Made by a program: the position numbers and the translations under genes | Shown: piece after piece, positions 55,519 to 64,000 of the stretch | How the letters are laid out: every line of letters starts with the position of its first letter | Position numbering within the stretch: the first letter of the stretch is position 1 | Assembly: GCA_020746835.1 (NCBI GenBank) | Contig: JAGPNK010000001.1 | Location: 310,001 to 374,000 of the forward strand | DNA from: Stachybotrys elegans | Taxonomy: Eukaryota; Ascomycota; Sordariomycetes; Hypocreales; Stachybotryaceae | Reading direction: 5' to 3' | Length of the DNA: 64,000 nt | Notes under the pieces: generated by a model | The model's database searches: none | The model's input: the letters and a program-made list of their open reading frames with translations, nothing else | Told to the model about the DNA's origin: nothing

Positions 55519-55966
55519 GAGGAGGCGTTTGGTGCGGTCCCGTTGTTTCGCGTCTGGGGCGTTGGTTTGCTTCCCATCATGTGTAAGGTAGCGATAGAAG
55601 CGAGTCACTTTCGACGTATTCCTGCTGGGTTCTGGGCGCTGGATAGGATGAATGATAACCACGATTGACAACATCTCGTCATGATTTCACTAAACTGAAG
55701 CATGTGATCTACATCGTCGGGGTCTAAAGCATTCCCCGGTACGGAGTACAGTGGGGCCTAGCTCTCCTTGTGAACAGGTACAAAATACTGTGGACAGTAC
55801 CTAGGTAAGTATACCGACCTACCCTGGACCCGTCCCGCTCATGCTCGAAGGATGAACCTGAAACCCAATTCCACACAACCTGACACCAACAAAGAACTTG
55901 TGCAGTTACAAGTAGCTAAGTGTTTCTTCAGTCCCTCCTCCCTGGTAAGCAAGACGAGAAAGTGGG
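55519..55966. promoter_or_regulatory. Intergenic: esa1 3' flank and GH125 promoter
   Basis: About 450 bases. ACCTAGGTAAGTATACC and GACCTACCC (55800-55825) are members of the recurrent TAGGTA motif. No gene recognised. Confidence 0.4.
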
Positions 55967-57693
55967 ATGCTTCAACAATTGCTGGTGGCCAGCGTCGTGC
56001 TGGGTGCAGGTCTTGTTAGGGCAAGCGGCGACCAAGAGCCACTGTTCGACTACCAAGAGGCCTGCCCCGACTATACGCACTACTCTGCACACCCTCAGTA
56101 TGGAAACCAACAACGGCCTGGAAACGCGACACATGTGCTGACCAAACAGTAACCCTCTGAGCTCCGGGCCGCTGGCCTTGCCGTTTCAGCGTCCTGATCC
56201 ACGATGTCGGACCTTCCATTCAGACGAGATTGAGAGGGTCATCAAGGAAGTCACCTCGAAGATGACTGATCCGGACATGGCCAGGCTGTTCGAGAATGCC
56301 TACCCATCAACGACGGACACAACAGTCAAGTTCCATACCAAGGGCATCAAGGACGCCGGCTTCTTTCATATGGGGCTCCCCCTCCGCGATGGGGCCTGGG
56401 AGGGGCCGCAGTCGTTTATTATTACAGGCGACATCATCGCCGAGTGGCTGAGGGACTCTACAAACCAGCTACGGCCCTATCAATCCCTGGCAAAGAAGGA
56501 TCCGGCAATACACACTCTGATTCTGGGCGCCATCAACACACAGTCCGAATATGTCATCACTTCACCATACTGCAATGCCTTTCAACCACCGCCAATCAGT
56601 AACCTCCCTGTCACGTCCAATGGCCAGGACGATGCAGTGCATCCGGCGTATGAGCCGTCCGCTGTATTCGAGTGCAAATACGAGCTTGACTCGTTGGCCC
56701 ATTTCCTGAAACTAGCAAACGACTTTTATGATCACACAGAATCAACCGATTTTCTGCACGACAGGTGGTATCTGGCTGTCAACACCCTCGTCGAGGTGCT
56801 AGACCAGCAGTCACGGCCTACATTTGACCCCGAGACGGGGGCCTTTATGCGCAACGAGTATACCTTCCAGCGGAATACAAACATAGGGACCGAGACGCTG
56901 AACCTTCAGGGTAACGGAAACCCTCTGAACAGCGGTACCGGACTGGTGCGGTCCGCCTTTAGACCCAGCGATGATGCGACGATATTGGGATTCTTCATTC
57001 CCGCGAATGCTATGGTCTCCGTAGAGCTCATGAGAACCGCCAAGATACTCCAGGCGGCGGGGGACAAGTCGCTGGCGGCAAAGCTGGAGGAGCGGAGCAA
57101 GAGAATACGTGAAGGCGTGCTGGAGCACGGGGTGGTTAAGCATAAAAAGTATGGCGACGTCTTTGCTTACGAGGTGGATGGATACGGCTCAGCCATCATG
57201 ATGGATGATGCCAACTACCCCTCGCTTCTTGCGCTCCCCATCATGGGATTCTGCGACGTGAACGACCCCACGTATCAAAACACCCGGAAGATGCTCCTGG
57301 ATAAGATGGGGAACCCGTATTATTTGCTGGGCCGGGACTTTAAAGGGATTGGAGGTATGCTCATCTTGAAACCAACTGCACGGGCCAGCTGACTTACACA
57401 CACACCACTTCGCAGGTCCTCACATCGGCCTGAGGAACGCCTGGCCTATGAGCCTGCTCGTTCAGGCGCAGACATCGGATGACGACGAGGAGATCCAGGA
57501 GTGCTTGAACCTGGTGCTGAAGTCGTCCAAACTGGGCCTCGTGCACGAGAGTATCGACGTCCAGTTTGCATCTCAGTACACACGAAGCTGGTTCGCATGG
57601 GCAAACGGGGTGTTTGCTGTTACTATACTTGACCTGGCGAAGAGGAAACCTCACCTGATATTTGGCGCAGGCGCGGAACCCTACGAGGTTTGA
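55967..57693 (+). CDS. Secreted GH125 exo-alpha-1,6-mannosidase
   Basis: Three exons, 55967-56097, 56150-57354 and 57416-57693, predict 537 residues. Signal peptide: MLQQLLVASVVLGAGLVRAS. Mature start LFDYQEACPDYTHYSAHPH, joined to NPLSSGPLALPFQRP. GH125 blocks: GLPLRDGAWEGPQSFIITGD, DIIAEWLRDSTNQLRPY, VFECKYELDSLAHFL, IPANAMVSVELMRTAKIL and DDANYPSLLALPIMGF, then PHIGLRNAWPMSLLVQAQTS and SWFAWANGVFA. This is the family of yeast-named Mug157 proteins, which hydrolyse alpha-1,6-linked mannose. Likely acts in the secretory pathway or outside the cell, trimming mannan; substrate is a family inference. Intron branch sites are CTGAC. Confidence 0.92.
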
Positions 57694-58682
57694 ACAACAC
57701 GGGGACGAGTGCGGTGAAACGAACAATAATGAACAAGGATTTGATGTTGGGATGTTTGTTATCACAAGGGTTTCATAGGGCGAGCCTTGGCGCCGCCCTG
57801 TCAGACACTGAATCGCGAACAAGGTTGGATGATCCTCCAAGGCTTAAGAACTTCAGAGTTCTAGAAATGACGCCAAGCCGTATGCGACCCGCCTCCGCCT
57901 CTTCACTTCCACCGAGGACGGTGGAAGCGGAGGTCTGCGCCCGGCATTGTCACAGCAAGGGGCGTTGGGGGCCTTGTTTGGGAAAAGTGCCCTCCTTACA
58001 TATGTATGTGCCGTAGCAGCCTTAACAGGGGCGTTGCAGTTTGATGTGATCCTCTACCGTTTTGCTTCAGCTGAGCAGATGGATAATCAAGTGTTCTGCA
58101 TGCGGAAGGAGGAGACAAGGGCACCACCCCTGGCTCAGCCGCACGGATGGCCTTTGTTTGTTTCATTCGCCTGATGTCAGCGCAGCACATGCACCTGGCC
58201 TGAACAATTGCATGATCCACCCCAGACGCAGACGACGTGCCGGAACGTGACAAGGGTTCGTCCCTGAATGCCAAAGATAGCTATACGATTGTTCTGCACT
58301 ACCACCGCCGCCCGTGGCACTTCAAAGCGGCGGATTCCCGCTGTTTCTCCTCGACTACCACGGTATGATGGCGGCACAGTCAAGGCGGCAGTGGTGGTGA
58401 GCGGCGCATATGGCCTCATTGCAATGCGCGCGCCTGCGCATTGTACACAGCAAGGGCTTCAACAACCGTTTGAGCTCGCTCTTTCCAATGCGGGCGTCCG
58501 ATCCCTGCGACAAAACCAAAAACATCTCTTGGCCTTTCCCTACCTGTGCCATCTGGGCATCGGTGAGACGAGTTTGGACGCTTCAAACTACCAACCAGCA
58601 CTGCCAGGTATCCTGCAAACCATGGCCGACAGGTACCTTCTGAATGCAGTATTGTCATGTGCGAGGGTCAAGATGAAAGTCC

Positions 58683-58689
58683 TATATAA
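58683..58689 (+). promoter_or_regulatory. TATA box
   Basis: TATATAA, 230 bases before the ATG at 58919 and followed by a CT-rich stretch. Transcription would be expected to start some 30-80 bases later. Confidence 0.6.
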
Positions 58690-58783
58690 CACTCCTCATC
58701 TCGCAAGTCTATCTGCCTTCTTCCCTTCTCCTCCTCAAGCAGTGCCAGCTCACTTCTCCACAGTCTTTCTTTTCCTTCTTTCT

Positions 58784-58871
58784 TCGGTTGATCCGAGCAT
58801 TCCCTTCTCCCCAAATCGGTTGATCCGACTCCCATTCATTTACAGCCTCTGTTCTGTTTCGGTTGATCCGA
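58784..58871 (+). promoter_or_regulatory. Three copies of TCGGTTGATCCGA (CGG-N5-CCG)
   Basis: Identical 13-mers at 58784-58796, 58816-58828 and 58859-58871, all in the same orientation, start-to-start 32 and 43 bases. The arms TCGG/CCGA are inverted repeats around TTGAT, the layout recognised by dimeric Zn2Cys6 factors. They lie between TATA box and start codon, so they may be in the 5' leader. Confidence 0.6.
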
Positions 58872-58918
58872 TTACTCACTCACTACATATCATCAAACTA
58901 AACACATAATCCTTCAAG

Positions 58919-60291
58919 ATGCGTTCTACAAGTTTCTTCGTCATGGCGCTCATCGCCACTGTCGGCTTGATCGAGACTGCGGCTGCCCATCCCGGACACG
59001 GTGGCGGATTCGGGTTCAGCCGTCAGCAATTCCGAGGTGGACGTGGACGTGGACGTGGTCGCGGTCGTGGCCGTGGCCGTGGCCGACACAACGGTGGTCA
59101 GGGCCAGGGCGAGGTTGCTCCGGGTGCTCCAGGTGCTCCAGGTGCTCCAGGTCAACCCCAGGTCCCGGGGCAGATCGAAGTGACGCCAACCGACCCGAAC
59201 CAGGCCAACCCTGCTGATCCGGCTCAACCCCAGGCTCCGGAGGAGATTGAAGTGACGCCAACTGATCCAGGTCAGAGCACGGGACAAAACGAAGGCGATG
59301 GCCAAGCTCCTCCTCCAGCCGAAGGCGATGGCCAAGCTCCCCCAGCTGAAGGCGATGGCCAGGCTCCTCCTCCTGCCGAAGGTGATGGCCAGGCTCCTCC
59401 CCCAGCCGAAGGCGATGGCCAAGGACCTGACCCGGCTATCTTCACCCTTAACCCCGACCTCGTCCAGGTTGCCAGTTCTCTGACTGGCCAGGAGCCTGGA
59501 ACTGAGGGTATCAAGGAGGGGCAAGCCGAATCCGCAACGTAAGTTATTCTACTCCTCTTCAGGTGATTAAACAGCGCTAACAGTAGTTAAACAGTGACCC
59601 GGCCAACTTCATCAACTTTTGCCAGGGTCAGACCCTGACTAACGGTATGCAGATCGATTCTGGTTCATGCAACGGTATCCCCATGGGCAAGATTCCTGGC
59701 CGCGAGAACATGATCTCTGCCATCATTCTCAACCCCGCCCATGGAGCTGTGCTTGAGCCCAATGTCACTTTCAACGTTGAAGTTCAGACCCGAAACCTCG
59801 CAGCTGGTAAATTCGTCAACCCCACCACCCAGTACTACACTGCCCCCCAGGATCTCAACGAGAACGGTCTTATCATCGGCCACTGCCACGTTACCATTCA
59901 GGCTATCGAGACGTTCGATACCACTGTGCCTCCGAACCCCGCCACCTTTGCCTTCTTCAAGGGTATCGATGACGATGGCAATGGACAGGGTCTCCTCAGC
60001 GCTGTCGTTGATGGTGGTCTGGCCCCAGGTGTTTACCGTGTTTGCACCATGATTGCCGCTTCCAACCACCAGCCCGTCAACATGCCTGTTGCCCAGCGTG
60101 GTGCCCAGGATGACTGCACCAAGTTCTCAGTTGCCAACCCTGGAAACGCCATCCCCGAGGACCAGACCAACCAGAACGACCAGAGCGCCTTCCAAAACCA
60201 GGAGGAGATGGGTTTCATCAAGGACGCCAACGAGGCCAACGAGAAGACGGAACAGCAGCAGCAGGAGGCTGAGCAGAACGGCCAAATCTAG
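58919..60291 (+). CDS. Secreted repeat-rich protein with conserved C-terminal domain of unknown function
   Basis: Two exons, 58919-59538 and 59595-60291, predict 438 residues. Signal peptide about 1-23 (MRSTSFFVMALIATVGLIET, then AAA before HPGHGG). Next come a Gly-Arg dipeptide run, a GAP triplet run, EIEVTPTDP twice, and five GDGQAPPPAE-like units. The C-terminal domain after the intron starts TDPANFINFCQGQTLTNGMQ and includes SCNGIPMGKIPGRENMIS, GHCHVTIQAIE, FAFFKGIDDDGNGQGLLS, YRVCTMIAASNHQPV and RGAQDDCTKFSV, with five cysteines. From memory, fungal proteins with this domain are often labelled 'ribosomal protein S17', a label the sequence does not support. It ends in a Gln/Glu-rich tail. 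Possible cell-wall or matrix protein; function unknown. Confidence 0.85.
59038..59084 (+). repeat. Six-base tandem repeat coding Gly-Arg
   Basis: About eight units of GGNCGT (GGACGT, GGTCGT, GGCCGT) inside the secreted-protein gene. Third-position changes keep the Gly-Arg product, so the protein repeat is being maintained. Confidence 0.85.
59294..59426 (+). repeat. 30-base minisatellite coding GDGQAPPPAE
   Basis: Five units; one is 27 bases and lacks a Pro codon, and the last is diverged (GDGQGPDPA). A shorter GCTCCAGGT run (four units, 59117-59152) lies upstream. Unit number probably varies between strains. Confidence 0.85.
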
Positions 60292-60813
60292 AGCCACATC
60301 GCACCTTTTGAACCAGTTGCTGCAAGGAGATTGTGAAAGACCATGATGATTACGAGAGAGTATTGGCTTCAAAGACTCAGGTTTCGGTATTTATAGGATC
60401 AACCATTCGTTTTGGGAACATTAGGGAATGTATTTTATTTATTATTTATTTATTGCTACCGGATAGCTCTTATAGACTTCATATTCTACATCGGACCGAC
60501 TTGATTGTGACCAGTTATACTGTGAACTAGATTGATCTTGATTTGTAGGCTAGTGATGCGAAAAGCAGTTCATTAGGCGCCCATCCATGCGCCCCGTTGA
60601 AGTTTGAAATGCCCCTCACTCATCGCCCAGATTGACCCGCCACCCAGTTTCTTATCCGCCCCCCAAAGCAGCCGTTTCTCGGAGTTCCTGTTGTTGTGTA
60701 GAGTTGCCAATGCGATATGGGCGGGCTGCCAGTTGATCACACCAAGCCATATTCTCAAGTTCATTATTGAGGGAAGAAGATCAAGACGAGCCGTCTTAAA
60801 GCCCCAAGTCGCA
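60292..60813. other. Intergenic: 3' flank of the secreted protein and aminotransferase promoter
   Basis: About 520 bases. Apart from the AU-rich element nothing is recognised. Confidence 0.4.
60436..60454 (+). promoter_or_regulatory. AU-rich element in the probable 3' UTR of the secreted protein
   Basis: Three overlapping copies of UAUUUAUU, 145 bases after the stop codon. This octamer is the site of Tis11/Cth-type CCCH zinc-finger mRNA-decay proteins in yeast and animals. It assumes the transcript extends this far. Confidence 0.45.
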
Positions 60814-62280
60814 ATGCCTCTTCCAGCAAAGCGCATTAACCTGCTCCGAGGATGGCCCTCGCCAGACCTCTTGCCAGCCAACCTCCTCTCAGCTGCAACA
60901 CAGCGCATCTTGACCACTCGTTCCGTCTATACCCCGATTCTCGAGTACGGCCCGAGCCATGGCCACCCTACCCTTCGCACTGGACTTGCCCAGTGGCTAG
61001 GACATCATTACCGCGTTGAACCAGATGTGAATCGCATTTGCGTGACTGGAGGTGCCAGCCAAAGCATTGCGAACATACTGCTGAGCTTCACGGATCCAGC
61101 GTATACAAGATCGGTCTGGATGATAGCTCCCTGCTATTACCTTGCATGCGGCATCTTCGAGGATGCCGGCTTCAGCGGCAGGCTGCGAGCCACGCCTGAG
61201 GATGAGGAGGGTGTTGACATCGAAGCATTGGAAGCCAAGATCTCTGCTCTTGAAAAGCAGGAAGAAAACGTTTCTTCAGAAAAAGTGAGTACTGAGGCTC
61301 CTTCGCTCTCCGGCAGGCTCAGCATCTCAGGGAATGCAATTTATTCATGACCTGCTCACACTCCCCAGTTGTTCAAGTCCCCAGGCGCCTACCGCAAGTT
61401 TTACAGACATGTTATATATGCGGTGCCAACGAGCTCGAACCCGTCGGGGAAGACCATGTCCTTGAGGCGACGCGAACAGCTCGTCAAGCTTGCAAGAAAG
61501 TATGATGCGCTCATTATTTGTGATGATGTATACGACTTCCTCCAGTGGCCCTTGCAAGGTGAGCCTACAGTGGAGCGACCGCCGGAGATGCGCCTCCCAA
61601 GATTGTGCGATATTGATCTTGCGATGGGTCCAGCAGAAAACGACCTCGAAGGCTTTGGACATGCCATCAGCAATGGATCGTTCAGCAAGCTCGTCGGGCC
61701 AGGCATTCGCACTGGCTGGGTGGAAGCATGGCCAAAGTTCATCATCGGCCTAGGCAGAACGGGCGCAACGCTCTCAGGCGGCGCGCCAAGTCAGCTTTCT
61801 GCCGCCATCTTGGGCGAGCTGTTGGGTACGGGGGAGCTACAGGCCTATGTTGAAGATGCAGTGCGGCCGGAGCTGCAGAAACGACACCGGGCGATGATGG
61901 CGGCTGTCCATGAACACGTCACTCCAGCAGGAGTTGAGCTGCGGGAAAGCAGTCTCGCGGGGGCGGCAACATATGGGGGTTACTTCGTTTGGCTGACTCC
62001 CAAGAATGGTTTGCCGTCTAAGCTCATTGCGGATCGGGCAGTTGAGGAGGAGAATCTCGTAATCGGGTATGGCAATATGTTTGAAGTCCATGGCGATGAG
62101 GCGAGCCTGGGTTTTGGGAAAGACATCCGCCTTTGCTTCGCATGGGAAGATGTCGAAGAGATTACCGAGGGGGTCAAGAGGTTGGGCAATCTCCTGAGAC
62201 GAATGAACGAGAACCGAGCCTACTATGAAAGTCTGCCCCAGAAAGGCCATGACGATAGCTTTGTAGATTCGTATAAATGA
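60814..62280 (+). CDS. PLP-dependent class I/II aminotransferase
   Basis: Fold-type I aminotransferase, 460 residues from two exons (60814-61284, 61369-62280); the frame is open upstream but the first ATG is MPLPAKRINLLRG. Conserved parts: INLLRGWPSPDLLPANLL, LEYGPSHGHPTLRTGLAQWL, CVTGGASQSIANIL, YAVPTSSNPSGKTMS with the Asn of the NPSG motif, LIICDDVYDFLQW with Asp and Tyr contacting PLP, and the Schiff-base Lys in SNGSFSKLVGPGIRTGW with the Arg that binds the substrate carboxylate. It resembles yeast YER152C and 2-aminoadipate/aromatic aminotransferases. The exact amino-acid substrate cannot be told. Its stop is 52 bases from the stop of cdc27 on the other strand. Confidence 0.9.
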
Positions 62281-62332
62281 TGAAACGGCAATCTGCTTTC
62301 TACATGCGTCCGTCCGGTGTCTCCAGCGATGT

Positions 62333-63859
62333 CTACTTCTTGGCAAAAAATGACATGATGCTCCCTTGGCCCCCCTTTCCGGCTGGCTTCTTTGCCTTAC
62401 TTCCAGCTGAAGATGATGGAGTGGAGGATGGCGTTGCTTTCTTGGCTGGCGGAGGAGCCTCGTCTTCTGAGAAAGATTCCCATCCCTGTGTCTGTATCGT
62501 CACTGCAAAGCCGGTTAGCCATGGTGAGGAGGAAAGGGGGTGAATGGCGCATCTTACCCATATAGCCCTGATCATCAAGCTTACGTTCCTTCTTCATAAC
62601 TCGCCTCTTACCCCTTCGTCGCCCGTTTCCACTGCTAGACACAATTTGCGTTTCCTCCGGCTCCTGCTTCTGTTCAGGTTCAGGTATGGCATCGGGCTCG
62701 GGTGCGTCCTCCATTGCTTCATCAGCCGCGTCCTCCTCGTCATTCTCCTTTTCACTGTCTTCGGCCTCCTCTTCCTCCTCCATCATGCGTCTCAATCCGG
62801 CTTCTCGATCCTTCAGTGACTTTCGGGCCGCCTCCCCGTCAGCCGCTGTTTTTGTTGATGGCTCTATGTCCATATCATCTGCTTCGCCATCATCTGAAAG
62901 AGCCGCAGTGGCTTCCGCCTTCGATGCAGGGGGGGGTTTAGTAGCTGCCTTGGCAAACGATTGCATAATCCCACCCGAGACCCCTCGTTTCACAGAGGAC
63001 ATCCCGCTCTTTCCTGCATTCTTACCAAGACTGGAAGCTGGCGCTGACGGCTTCGATGCTGGTTTAGTTCCCTCCTTTTTGACAGTTGTGGGCGGGGTAG
63101 ATTTAGGGGTTGTCGCAGCGGCGACTGTTGAGGATTTGGACTTGGCAGCAGGAGGAGCAGCGATAGCACGGCGATTCCGAGGCTCTCTGCGGCGAACCTG
63201 GGGGTTGGAAATAGTTCCGTAGGTTTTTGATGAGGCCATGAGGTCCTCTTTTGAGGTGTACGCGAAGACTGATTGCGCAACATCAGAAAGCAAAGCCAGG
63301 TCCCTAGAAGGATGCGGAGCTAGGCTGTAGATATGAATCGAGGTGACTTCGTCATACCCAGAAAGAACAGCTGTAAGACCTTCAGCCAGCATATCGAGGA
63401 ATTGGTGAGCATATGGTCCTACCCTTTAAATTATCCTCATTGACAAGAGTGAGCGTCTTGCACGGCACCTCCTCAGCTTCACTGTCAGCCGCCGAACCAG
63501 CCATTTCCACATCCCCAGCCTGGGAAGCGGAACCTGCGGATCTGGTTCCGTAGACAATGTACGTTGCGTGGATAGATCCAGCCTGCACTGAGTTCTGTTG
63601 CTTGTGAAAGTCGTATAGCACCCTAGTGACATGTGAGAATTGGTGGTTATGCGTGTGAGGCTGAAACCTACTCCTTAGCTGTGTTGACGTGTATGTTCAA
63701 TGCCCTGCTCAACAAGCGATATGTAATCTGTCAAACTTGCGTCAATGTCAAGGCCCGTTGTCCAGAGTATGGGATGGCCTCTTCGGAGAGGCAGTGAGAA
63801 CTGACCGGCTGCTCTTCGCTAAGCAGGCGATCCGCCAAATATTTCTTGTACTCATCCAT
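62333..63859 (-). CDS. cdc27: DNA polymerase delta subunit 3 (Cdc27/Pol32/POLD3)
   Basis: Non-catalytic subunit that links DNA polymerase delta to PCNA. Five exons, 63859-63806, 63727-63672, 63622-63423, 63370-62558 and 62502-62333, predict 430 residues. N-terminal winged-helix-like domain (binds the B subunit): MDEYKKYLADRLLSEEQP, TYRLLSRALNIHVNTAKEVL, then YDFHKQQN and TSIHIYSLAPHPSRDLALLS. The long middle is low-complexity, Lys/Ala/Ser-rich and then acidic (MMEEEEEAEDSEKENDEEDA). The C-terminal PCNA-interacting box is QGSIMSFFAKK, ending the protein as in other family members. Small N-terminal exons were placed by frame and splice signals. Confidence 0.9.
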
Positions 63860-64000
63860 TTTACTTCGAGCCAGATGCTTCGAGCCAGAACAGACGATTT
63901 GTGGTCTCTAAGAAATGAGATTGGGCACTTGTTGTAGGGAATGGTGTTTTATCAAGACATGGATGCTGCTCATTCCCAGATAGGCGGTACCTTCCACGAG
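63860..64000. other. Upstream flank of cdc27 at the window edge
   Basis: 140 bases before the start codon; too short to describe further. Confidence 0.3.

Larger units (their letters stand above)
57694..58918. promoter_or_regulatory. Promoter and leader region of the repeat-rich secreted protein gene
   Basis: About 1.2 kb. The right end has a TATA box and CT-rich leader (58700-58800) typical of strongly expressed fungal genes, plus three identical 13-mers. Open frames here (for example 58268-58909) run through the TATA box and are not considered genes. Confidence 0.55.

Noticed and set aside
58268..58909. Plus-strand frame of 213 codons before the secreted protein
   Set aside because: It runs through the TATA box, CT-rich leader and the 13-mer repeats and ends just before the real start codon.

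Overview
The window is nuclear DNA of a filamentous ascomycete, most likely a sordariomycete and probably in the Hypocreales. Signs of this: genes on both strands, short introns of about 40-200 bases with GTAAGT-like donors and GCTAAC/CTGAC branch sites, and proteins typical of that group (Fks1 glucan synthase, an Anp1 mannosyltransferase, an Asi-type RING protein, a GH125 mannosidase). I see no transposon, CRISPR array, virus or biosynthetic cluster. It is a core housekeeping region of 24 protein genes plus one non-coding snoRNA host gene.

Layout, left to right. 0-4.5 kb: 1,3-beta-glucan synthase fks1 (minus), cut by the left edge. 4.5-7.9 kb: long gene-poor stretch upstream of fks1. 7.9-13 kb: convergent pair of an XPG/asteroid-type nuclease-fold protein and a Cid1-type nucleotidyltransferase. 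14.3-20.4 kb: TFIIF alpha (RAP74), spliceosomal Bud13, TRAPPIII subunit Trs85. 20.6-31.1 kb: Tti2-like protein, the PI(3,5)P2 phosphatase Fig4, and the Arf exchange factor Gea/GBF1. 32-33.7 kb: Golgi mannosyltransferase Anp1. 34.5-35.4 kb: minus-strand spliced non-coding gene with box C/D snoRNAs in its introns. 35.8-36.7 kb: exosome subunit Mtr3. 37.5-46.6 kb: Asi-like RING protein, tRNA-splicing endonuclease Sen34, Elongator Elp4, RNA polymerase subunit Rpb8, a Nudix hydrolase, and Opi10/Hikeshi. 47-55.5 kb: apyrase Ynd1, meiotic RING protein Hei10, exonuclease Rex4, histone acetyltransferase Esa1. 56-64 kb: secreted GH125 mannosidase, a repeat-rich secreted protein, a PLP aminotransferase, and DNA polymerase delta subunit Cdc27/Pol32.

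The genes are not an operon or cluster, but themes recur. Transcription and RNA processing: Rpb8, RAP74, Bud13, Sen34, Elp4, Mtr3, Rex4, the snoRNA host and the Cid1-type enzyme. Secretory pathway and cell wall: Fks1, Anp1, Gea, Trs85, Fig4, Ynd1, GH125. Several genes are divergent pairs with short shared promoters (rex4/esa1, elp4/rpb8, bud13/trs85, snoRNA host/mtr3) or convergent pairs with very close stops (tti2/fig4, aminotransferase/cdc27).

Most notable observations: (1) the intronic snoRNA host gene, with guide elements matching U33/snR55 and U24/snR24; (2) natural residues at two known drug-resistance positions, Tyr in hot spot 1 of Fks1 (echinocandins) and Leu at the GNOM M696/GBF1 M832 position of Gea (brefeldin A); (3) three identical 13-mers with a CGG-N5-CCG core between TATA box and start codon of the repeat-rich secreted protein, plus an AU-rich element downstream of it; (4) a Cid1-type enzyme with about 470 residues inserted between its catalytic aspartates. 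Exon coordinates were derived by hand from splice signals and reading frame; each model closes in frame, but none has transcript support here.
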